Below, piece after piece: positions 29,389-40,253 of a stretch of 64,000 nucleotides of DNA (position 1 is its first letter; each line of letters opens with the position of its first letter). Where the stretch lies: NCBI GenBank assembly GCA_003427395.1, contig BFEA01000027.1, positions 1,516,313-1,580,312 on the forward strand, in the 5' to 3' direction. Below the pieces are notes generated by a model that was not told the origin of the DNA, did not search any database, and was given only the letters and a program-made list of their open reading frames with translations. Origin of the DNA: Chara braunii. Taxonomy: Eukaryota > Streptophyta > Charophyceae > Charales > Characeae. Position numbers and translations under genes: made by a program.

Positions 29389-32014
29389 TCTAGAAGATCC
29401 CCTTTTGTTAATTGGAAACTCGAGAGAGCGCGGAGACATCGGATCAAGGAAGAAGAGAAGGCCCTGCTGAAAGAGCTGGAAGATTCAGCGGGATGGGAAT
29501 GTCAAAGGCAGATGTCGCAAGCAAAGCTGAAGGCTATGGGGCGCAAGATAGTTGCGTATGTGAAGGCCAGAAAGAAGCGGGCATCTCATGGCCTGTATGG
29601 ATGTGTGGTATTTGAAGTCGACTGGGACGACTTCCGTGGCATCAATTATGTGAATGAGCTGCAAGCTCCAGTGTTCTTTGCGATAGAAGCAAGGACTGTG
29701 CAGAAAAGGGAGTTTGATGATTTGGGCGAGGCTTACGAGTACTACATGGCAAAAGAAGGACCAGAGGAAGAGGACGAGGAAGGAGATGAAGATGAAGATG
29801 GCGAGGACGATGATGGTTATGATGAGAAAGAGGATGATCCGGATGGCGACAATTGTAGTCATGATGGTGATGATGAGAATGTACTGTATGATGAGGACGA
29901 AGTAGAGGAGGAGGAAGAGGAGGAAGAGGAGGACCGGAGGGATGAACGCACTTGGGAGGATGAGCAAGACGAGGAAGAGGTGGCAATGCATCATGAGGAG
30001 GAACGATTGTGGGGCCGTTGTGAGGATAGACAGGGCAGGTGGGCATGTGAACAGAGAAGAGGGGATGCTCGGGCACAGTTAAGTGGAGTGAGCGACTGCT
30101 CTATCTCAGGGCAGAGAGCAAGATCAAGTGATGGAAGGGGCGTTGGGGGGCTCCCTCGTGTTTGTAATGCTGGGGATATGTCTGTGGTGAGTACTCCATG
30201 TTCTGTTGGGTGGCCGTTACGCTTGAGTTCACATGTAGACGACGCTGGCCACTCAGGGGCTATAGGGATTAGCGAAGTTAGGGATTGTAGATCTCAGGAT
30301 AGGAGGGCTATAGCTGATAGAGTAGGTGCTAGAGAGGGTGTTTTAGCTTCAAATAGTTGTATAGGAGGTAGTGAAGGGTTCACGGGCAGAGGGAAGTTCC
30401 TCTCTGTGACATCCAGACAGAGCCAATGCATTGTTGGCAAATCTCATCTTGAGACTGGGGGTAATCAAAGGGCGCCGAGTGACATTGGATGGTATTCTGA
30501 AGCCCGACAGGGGATGGACAGTTCAAGCCGGAGAGAGAGTGGAAGTGGTTGGGAGAGAGATGATGAAGGAGACTTTGATGATGAGAGGGATTGTATCGAG
30601 TCTGATCCTGAATTGTTCCTCACCCCTCCATCTTCCCCACGGGGTTGGATGCAGTCTGAGGCAAGTGAAAGGAATGACGCATGGGGATGTTATACCTTGA
30701 GGCGCCGAAGGCGGTCGCGCGAGTGTCGATCTCCAGTCTCTGACGGTTGTGTCTTGGGCAATGGACGATCAGCACAACAGTGGTTTCCTCCAGGAGTTCG
30801 TGAAAAAACGGGGCAAAGAGAAGCAAGGGATCGCACCATGGAGCCTGAGTTTTCTTTTGAGTATAGGAAGGGTGGGAAAACTGTAGATATGAGCCTATGT
30901 CCATCCAGGTCTGTTGGGGGAGTAGGGGGACTGTCTGTACAAAATCATGATCCCAGGAGTTACTGTAGCATGCGAACACGTGGATGTAATGACAGATATG
31001 GGGGTTTGCCGGGGTTGCGGGGACAGGATGAAGTAAAATACCCTGCAGGTTGCAGTCCAGATGAAGAGACAGAGAGTGATCAAGTAGGGAACGAGCAGTC
31101 GACTGATGATGGTGATGAGTGTGATGGTCCAGACCAAAGCGGAGAGGAAGATGAGGAGGCGAGCGACGGTTCGGCGAAGGACAAGAAGTCCGGTTCCTCT
31201 GCAACAGCTTCTTTATCAGCATCGAGGGAATGCTCTGGATGCTTATCTGGCTCAGTATCTGATTCGCTCGTCTCCGTCTCGTCAACGGCAAGCTCGGACG
31301 CGCACACACATCTTCCTACAGAGATCCCACAATCTTGTTTTGTGGAGTCTGGAACTGTCACAGGTGATGTGGCTGATGTGTACAAGGATATGCTCATCGC
31401 GGTTCGGTTTGAGGATCCTCTGCTGCCTGTGGAATTGCAGCAAATGATCACTCATGACCAGAAGAGGTTAAAGATGCTTGAATCTGGTCTTCCATCGTGG
31501 GCGATCTTTTGCCAATCCTATCCGTTGACACGCAACCTGTACCGACCATGGATGCGCGCACTGTCGGTGTACATATTCTTTCTGATTTCGCTGACGACTG
31601 TGTTGATTGGATTCTATGATCTTTACAAGAACGTGCCAGTGCTGAAGGAGGCCTTACACCGTGTATTTGGCCCCTTAGTGGAGTGGGTGGATGCGTGGGA
31701 AGTGGGTTCTCGACTCAAGTACCTGGGGACAATGCTGTTCCTGCAGAACTGCCAGAAGGCCTTCAGGTGGATTATGACTTTGTCAAGGGGTCTTATGGAA
31801 GTGACAGAATTTTTGCTGAAGCCTCTGGAACGACCAATATGGCTCCTAAGTGAGATCATGCTCCTTCCAGTGTGGAACATGTTGGTGGAGTTTTGCCTGG
31901 ATGTATTTGGTCTTGGCTGGTCGACGATCTGTGCAGTGAAGACTGTTTTAGAGTGGATACTGATGGGTTTCTTTGTGCCGCTCTTCGATGCCGTGAGACT
32001 ACTCTGGTACTGCG
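29389..32014 (+). CDS. Main gene, exon A: acidic and disordered region plus start of membrane core
   Basis: This exon is open for 875 codons. From the first Met, residues 1-75 are basic then mixed, with the segment VVFEVDWDDFRGINYVNELQ. Residues about 85-165 are dominated by Glu/Asp, and 165-590 are low-complexity, Ser/Gly/Arg-rich. About residues 625-835 form the hydrophobic core, including SVYIFFLISLTTVLIGFYDL, a DLYKNVPVLKEAL segment and SRLKYLGTMLFLQN. The donor is TGCG|GTGAGT, phase 1. The region has several potential membrane helices and conserved-looking Trp/Pro/Asp positions. Confidence 0.82.
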
Positions 32015-35000
32015 GTGAGTAAACTGGTCATGATTTCCAAGGTTGGGCCTGGGTGGCATCCAGTGGAGGTGGCTGCTTGCAGTGTGTCGAAGTTCCTTCC
32101 CTCTGCCTTCTGTCGTATGCCACTACCTTGTCTGTTCAGAAAAAGGATGAGGGAGGGGAATTGACTGGTTGTCTACCAAGGACCATCAGATTTCAGAAAG
32201 TGCATGCCTGCTTGTTTGTGTTCTTTCCCTCTGTGATTTTCAGAAAATCTGCCATTGAGGGATGCAGTTGCTGTTGATGTGTGTTCGAGCATTGCTATCT
32301 GTCATATGCAACTACCTTGTCTATTCAGAAAAAGGAATGAGGGAGGGCAATTGACTGGTTGTCTACCAAGGACCATCAGATTTCAGAAAGTGATTGCTAT
32401 CTCGTTTGTTTTCCCTCTGTGTTTTACGGAAAATCTGCCATCGAGGGATGCAGTGGCTGTTGATGCGTGTTCGAGCACTGCACATTGAGTACTAGGTGCC
32501 TGTTTTACCTGCTCGGTGATGGACGAAGTCGTGGTGGTGTCTTCAACCGCGCTTTCTGACAACAGCTTTGTGGGCTTTGTCCGTGGTGGTTTTGCAGTTG
32601 AGGCGCTGGTCTACCCATTGTTTGCTGCTGTGTGGGCAGTCATTTCATTGCCATTCACACTTGTATCCTGCTTAGTGGATATTCTGGTGGCATTATCAGT
32701 GGGCATCTTTGAGGGAGTGAGGTTAATCTTCTCCATGATTGGCACGCTGTCTAGGATGGCCATGTCGTTCCGACGCATATCAGCTGGATTAAGCGAGGCC
32801 AAAGTTGTTGCAACGGCCAGCCCGTCCACATGGCGTAGTCTCTACCAGGAGATATTTTCCAAGGTAGGAAAACTGCTTTGATGTTTGGTTCTTTGAAAAA
32901 CAGTCCCAGATGTGCATAAAATTCTCTATCTATGTTCCAGATACGCCTCTGAGTGAAGCTCTTTTTGTATCCGACCTTCCGGTGCGGGATGAGCCACGGG
33001 CGTGTGTGCTACTACATGCCAACGTGAGACACTGCTCGCCAAGCATGAATCGGCGTTCTCTGGCAATGCTACGTTAGGAGGGGCATTCCATTCCTTCTTT
33101 ATGAGAAGAGCACAGACAAGCAGAAAAGAGGGAGTGGGAAAGGAGAAAGTAAAGGAAACGAAGTAATAAAAGAAGGGCACTGGCAGGGGATCCAGCGACG
33201 GGCAGTTGGTCTGCCTTGTGGGGAACCATAGGTGATGCTACATGCAGATGCAATGTTGTCTGTTGGATTTGAATTGGCAATATCTGGCAATGTGACTGCT
33301 GGTGTTGTTCTGCTCCTGCTCGAGAAGAAAAGCAAACACAATCAGAAGGAAGCAAGGAAAGTAATTGGAAGTGTACAGTCTCTACAGAGTAGTACCGTGA
33401 ATGAGGGATTTTTGCGGGTGGTGAAAAACTCACTGTGGGTGCTGGAGCATCTGTCTGCATGTGTTCATTGCTCCCAGCGGGTTGAGATATGGTGTTCCCA
33501 TTGCTTGGGCCTTGCTGTAGAATAAGAAAGGAAAAACTGCAGTGTACGCCTTTTTTTTTTTTTTTTTTTTGAACTACTGCTCTACATTCTTCACTCTACC
33601 TGCCTACCTACATATATGTCCACTTTTGCCAGGGGATGCTCAAGGTTATGGGTTGAGTTGCCAGCCTTCGCATCCTATTCTGCTCTATGCGGGGAGCATA
33701 ACCCCGCCTCCTAACACCTGGCATGAGCTGGAAAGCCACACAACTTCCACAACCAGCCAGGAGGCCCAAGCCAAATATCTCTGCTGGTGAACCCGAAGGG
33801 CATCACAGGGGGCCGTGTGGGATTGAATGGGCGACGTGGGGGATCGAACCCACGACCTCCTGAATGCCACGTACGTAACTGAGCTAGCCCACTTGGGCTT
33901 ACGTGCTCAACCAACTGAGCTAGCCCGCTTGGTTGTCCGCTGTGAAAAAGATTGACCAAGAATGAATTTGACAAAAAATCAATCAAGCTTCGGCCAAGCC
34001 TTTTCCCCAACCTTATCGCCTCTGATTCCATGAGGATCTGAACTTGTGGCTTTATGAACCGTTACATGTGTATATCATCCAGTTACATGTGTTCCTTTGT
34101 CATCTGCTCTTCTCTTACCACTGGCTATCATGTCAATCCAGTCGTGGTCACTGCCTTCTTATGCTCAATTTCGAATGCTGATAATTTGACTGCAAATGCT
34201 GTGTGCGACGTCTGGCAATGTGAATCCATGATGCGTCTAACAGCACAGAAGCAAGCAAGGTACCTTACTTTAGTGAGTGATAAGGAAATCTATTGGAATT
34301 GACCGGTAGTGATTTGGATCCCTTCTGGAGCAGCAAGTCTGGATCTCAGCCTTTTGAGTACAATTGGTGAAGTAGTAGACATGGTGATTGGAGTATCGCT
34401 TAAAAAATAATAACTAATTTTGGTCTCTAGGTGGAGTATCGCTTAAAAAATAATAATTAATTTTGGTCTCTGTATGTGTCCTGCCGATGTAACAATGCTT
34501 CCTTGCAGGTGTTTTATGCAATCCGAGGAATTGTGAATGGTATCCTGACATTTGCCCTTGCATGCAATCGACATCGAGTGAGGTGGGTACATTTTCACCT
34601 TTTCTTTATGTTCATATTATTGGACTTTGGATCACCGATAGATTCCATCTGGTGTGGGTGAGTGATAGTCTACTTCGATTTTCGTCATAGGTACCTTGAG
34701 GGCAGTGGTTGGTGCCCACCTCAGGGTATCAGTTGTCGGGCAGTCGTTGATGCTTAAACCACACCCGGGGTTAAGGTGGATTATAACTTACAGTGTAATC
34801 AGTTGGGGGTTTCAGGAGACTGATGAGGGTTCAGCCTCCTGATGAGTCGGTGAAACTCCGACGAAACAGTTTCTCACAGCCCCTCGTTTGTTGTCCTCTT
34901 CTCCCTCTCTGCCGATGGTTTACCAGGCAGTTCTGTTTGACGAGACTATTTGTTGAACATCTTGTATGTGAATCAGACTTCCTTCAACCTCTTGTACAAT

Positions 35001-35374
35001 TTGCCAATGATGCAGAGTGGCAAAAAGACTTCCGTCAAAATTTTGCGATATAGAGAAGATCAGCATGGCCCGTATGCAAGGATGACACGCATAAATCGAG
35101 GGGGGGGGGGAAAGAAACGTCGCAATTATACCTCATCGTGGCTGAGCGTGCTCTGGAAGTGGTTGCTCTCTTATATGGCACTATGCACACTAATATAGGG
35201 TTTACTTGTAGATAGATTTATTAAACCACCACGGCCGGAAGTTATTTTGCTGAACCTGTTGGGTTTCCCCCGACCGTGGAGCACTGAGCCTGTCGGCTTG
35301 GGCCTACCAGGTTACAGCCTTTAGGGGAATGTTTTTGCGTACTTTCCTGCCAGGCTTCTTTTTCCTGGCATCCC

Positions 35375-35405
<31 letters not shown>

Positions 35406-36776
35406 CCTCTTTCCTGTACTGCTGTCCTGATCTGCAGCTCTGCAGTCAACCTATGATCCTGAGTTTTTTCAGACTTTTTCATCACAATTGATGAGACTGT
35501 CAACACTCAAATCGCCCTGCCATTCCCCCAACAGTCAGTGGGCTGATCCTTGGCCAGTGCGTATACCACCGCAGGCTTCTGTCAATGTGAGGGCCGGCGG
35601 TGGAGATGTCTTGTGCATCCCTTGTGTACATAGTCTAGCTCACAGGATATGAAAAGGAGCATCATTGTATATTTGTGATGTATCTTGCGCTACGATCTTC
35701 CCCCGAATGCAATGCACCCTGATCTTTGATGTATGCAAGTTGGTTGTCCGGCCTCATACGGGCATGATAAGGGTGTGTTGTGTCCGGAGGAAGATGGTAG
35801 TACTCCAGTCGTGTGTGCTAATCAGACTCGTGGTTGTGGACTGCTCTCAGCAGTGCACACGATCTTGTCACTGACGTTGAGTGGGACAACAAGGGTAACT
35901 TAACCCTATGCACCGCCTTAGCCTCCTTTGTATGTTGATATAGACAATGGTCTTTAAGCGAGGTTCGCTGACTCTGGCTACTCCCAAATGACCGAGTGAT
36001 CAAACTTTGCCTTGTGATCTCATAATGTCACAACACCGTAAAATTACGGTTGTTGTATTGCTGAATATAGTAAATATACTCTTCGTTATTCCCACACTCT
36101 ACAAATCGCTAATGTGAGAATCTGCCATCCAGGCTGTCCACGGTCCTACCAGGCCATCCGTGGTCAGATCCGGCCGTTCGTGGTCCCACCGCGCTGTGCT
36201 TGGTCCTACCGGGCCGATGGCCCTGGTCGTTTCTCAAAATTTGAAGATAGTGCGATGATACCGGGCCATGGCGAGGAATGTCATGCGATCTTAAGATTTT
36301 AAGATCGTGTGACTATTCCAGCCACCATCCCGTTACTACTGGGCCAACAGCCCAAACTAAAATTTAACAGCCCAAAGGAATGTCTGGAGCGGTCCCCTGA
36401 AGATAGGGTCCGCCAGGCCCAAGGAAAAACTGGTTCCCGTCCGCCAAGATCTTTGACGGCACAGCAACAAACATGTCTGGCGGCACAGTTGTACTTCTTT
36501 TGTGGAGTGGTGTATAGCGACCAAGATAAGACAACATGCACTCACACAGATACGGGCATGCATGCATGCACATATGCACACTCAAACACACACACACGCA
36601 TGCTTGCAAATGCATCTGGGAAGATTGTCAGGGACTCAGGGTGCAACCCGCTGGTAAGTAGCTGAAGTCCAACGAAACAGTCTGTAACAGTTATGCTTGT
36701 TTTTGGGGAGTTGTGCATAGCTAACATGACAACACACGCACACACCATGTGTGGGGCTGTGTGTGTGTATGTGTGT

Positions 36777-36832
<56 letters not shown>

Positions 36833-36883
36833 NNNNNNNNNNNNNNNNNNNNNNNNNNNNNNNNNNNNNNNNNNNNNNNNNNN

Positions 36884-36948
<65 letters not shown>

Positions 36949-39900
36949 TAGCAAAGCCGCAACAGGTCATCTAGTGCCATTTGAAATACAGTCATTCCTG
37001 GAGTCTGAGGCATGTTTTGACTCTTGGTGATTGGAACTTGTAATCTCTCTCTAATTGGCATCTACAGCATATATAACTACGTGGTGATGAAGTGGCAGTC
37101 ACTGGAGGAGTGCATGGTAATGACAGTCAATCCAAAGCCTTTGAAACAAGAAACTGGACTGATGAAGAGAGCTGCCGATCCTCCCAGCCGAATTCAGCAG
37201 GCAGCACTGCGTCAAGCGGAGCATATTCGTTCTCAAAGCCCCCAGGTGAGGCATCTAATAAGAGGCTTCATGTGTTCGTCTGACAGAAATGTTGATCTGG
37301 TTTCTAAGAACTCTTTTTTTTTTATCAGCATTAGAACCTGTTTCTGTGTGCGCGCTTGCTTGAGAGAGAAAAAATGGCTGGTAAATGTCATTGAATGAAA
37401 AAGATCTACAAAGGTAAAACCGTAAAACTGGCTGCAAATGTTACTAGGCCTGTGAATATCTTACTGCCTGCATGTGTGGTTTGGATAGTACCAAGTGATA
37501 ATCGATGTTATCAAGTGCAGAACTTTGCCGTCCTCCAGACCCCTGGATGGAAGAACTTTATTTGAAATCAAAGTTAAGTTAGTCAACTGCTTTCCCCCCC
37601 CCCCAAAAAAAAAAAAAAAAAAAAAAAATCCAATACCGGCTCTGAATTTTTCTCTGACATAATTAGTTGTAAGTTGTAACACTTTTCGCTGACGTGTTCT
37701 TCTGCTTGTTTTGTTCTGTCGAATGCTCATTGATGTCGCCTGGTCTAATGGTTATGCAGTTGAGGATGGCGCTTCAGGTCGCACCAAGGACAGGCTCTAA
37801 GCCTGATTCTGGAAGGTAGGAATCTCTTGAGCGCTGTCTTGTGGTCATGTGTTGGCATGTCTGTTAGAATCCTGATGCAGTGGTCGCTCAGTTGGAGAAC
37901 AGTGATGCATGTATGTCACACCTGACATACATGGTATAGAAAACACACGAAATGTGTGTTTGCCTTTTCATTTTTTCTTTACACACCTTTCATAAATGGA
38001 ATGTAAATGGCGGCGTACTCGGGCTTGGCTGGTGATTTCTATATGTACATTACTACATTCTTACCACCAACGATAATGAGAAAAGCTACGATTTGATTCA
38101 GCTAATTTATGAAGATCATCTCTTTTTTTCTAGCAAATCCTTGTTTTTTTTAAGCATCCTGTATTTCAGCAGATAAAGATTGATCTAAACTTGATTGCAT
38201 CAAGATCTGAACTCGTGATTTGTTCATCAAGAGCTGTATGTATGTATAATTCAGCCACAAGGCAGGTACTTGTCACACGCGTATATTTCCGTGCTGCTTG
38301 CACAATGCTCTTTGACGAATTACCTTTAGAATGCCTTTGTGCGAGGATTCGTGTCCTCGGCATGCCGGTGAGGAGCTCCCCGCTGCAAGCATATTGCCGC
38401 CCTAAGTGAAGGCGGGCCCCGTATCTCAGAGAGGCGTGAATATTATTTGCCTGCCTTGGTGGGTGCCAAACAGTTGCCACGCGCCAGTTTGTTACCTGTG
38501 CCCTGCTCGCAAGCATCGGAAGCACCGTGAGCCTTCCAGGCTCTTCCACTCTTGATTTGGAAGCTGGCCTCTTGGCCAATCAGAAAGCAGGAACACCTCG
38601 CTGGGTGCTGGGTGGTTGGCCGCACCTAAGTGCTGCGGGCCCAGGCCACTGTCTAAACAGGCCTGGGTGCAGACACTTTGGCCCAACGTGAAGCTACTGG
38701 AAGCACGGGCCTCCCAGCCAAACAGCCTGGAGGCCAGGCCGCTTTCCATATAGGAAAGAGCCTGGCCACGAAGGAGGCATTCGGGCACTTGCGTGCAAGG
38801 CGGCAGCGCTGCTGGAGCAATCACTCGCGGCTGCTAGCGCTAAGTGCCTGGTCGAGCGCGGTCGCAGGGAAGTGGGCATTGTATGGACGCAGCGCCAGAG
38901 CTCAGCCTCCATAGCCGGGCTTGAGCTCGAGGGTGATCAGCGGGGTAAGGTGGTGGTCTTCGGGATTTGGGAAGAAGCTGTGGTAGTAGCCAAGGGTGGG
39001 CACTGAGAGAGCGAAGGAGAGAGGTGATGTGATAGCACGTACCTGGTCCTGGCGGAGGTCTGCATGGTCGACGTCAGCACATACTTTGGTCGCTGCCGGC
39101 TGATGTCAACTGGTCGCTTTGTCATTTCTGTAGGCTAGCGTAGCAGCTGCAGGATCGTAGTCTGGGCGCTGAGCCCCAGTAGGAGGAAGAGCTTCGACTG
39201 TTGGTAGCGAGAGAATGCTTTCATCGGCAATTGAGTTTGCTGCTTTGGTTCTCCTTTGGTGTGATATCAAAGGACTTTCTGGAGAACCAAAGGAGAACCA
39301 AAGCAGAAATTGCATTTCTGCTTTCCGGAAAGCTTACGACTATCTGACTTTCAATGTGATGTAATGTAATTCGGATTCTGTCATTTCGCTATTGCTCATT
39401 TTCCTTGCATTTGTAAATCGTGTGCCATGAATGCTGGCTTACATATGCCCTTCAGCCTCCCACCCTTGTTTGATGGATGGCTCCGAGCGTGCCTTCGTAT
39501 AATGGTCATGTATGGCTCAGTCTGGAAGGGGGTACCGGGCCCGAAACGACAGGTTAACATTTTTGGTTGGGCGTCTGGGACCCAGGGACTTCTGACAAAA
39601 AAAAAATCATTGGCTGAGGATCGTCTCCTGATGTTCCGAAATGGATGCCGAGCCCATACACCCTGATTTGGTTGGTCCAGATCCGGACATCCTGCGGGTT
39701 ACCATGATCTGGGTGTTGATAATGTCATGCATCATTTTTTTTTGCTGAAGCCCTCTGATATAGCATGGAGGAGGTTGAAGAGAGACCTGGTGGGACATGG
39801 AGAGAAAACTTAGTTTTTTGGAAAGACAAGGGGATGGCTTGTGGATAGGACAATCCTAACTTCCTAAGTAATGTTCAGGAATTGACCTCTGTACAATTTT

Positions 39901-40109
39901 CTTTTTGGTCGAGTACGATTGTAGGAGTCCAATCTTTGCAACGTTGTGTGCCCTGCTCCAAGTTTATTTTCCAGGGACATTGGAAATGTAATTGGCTTTT
40001 GCGGATTTGGAAATATGGTTGCAAACAACCTAACTGTTTATGTGTGTTTGTGTGCAATTCGCTTTGTTTGCATTTGGCATCCTCCTGTGTGGCTGTCATT
40101 GCATGTCCA

Positions 40110-40141
<32 letters not shown>

Positions 40142-40206
40142 TGTGGGTGTGCATCCACATGCGTCTGGGTTTGTGAAAGTGCATGCCGGCATTCGGGTGC
40201 ATTAGG

Positions 40207-40253
<47 letters not shown>

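Noticed and set aside
29485-31451. Minus-strand frames opposite exon A (for example 29485-29994 and 30620-31309)
   Set aside because: They mirror the low-complexity Glu/Asp and Ser codons of the plus-strand exon and break at the exon's non-repetitive core.
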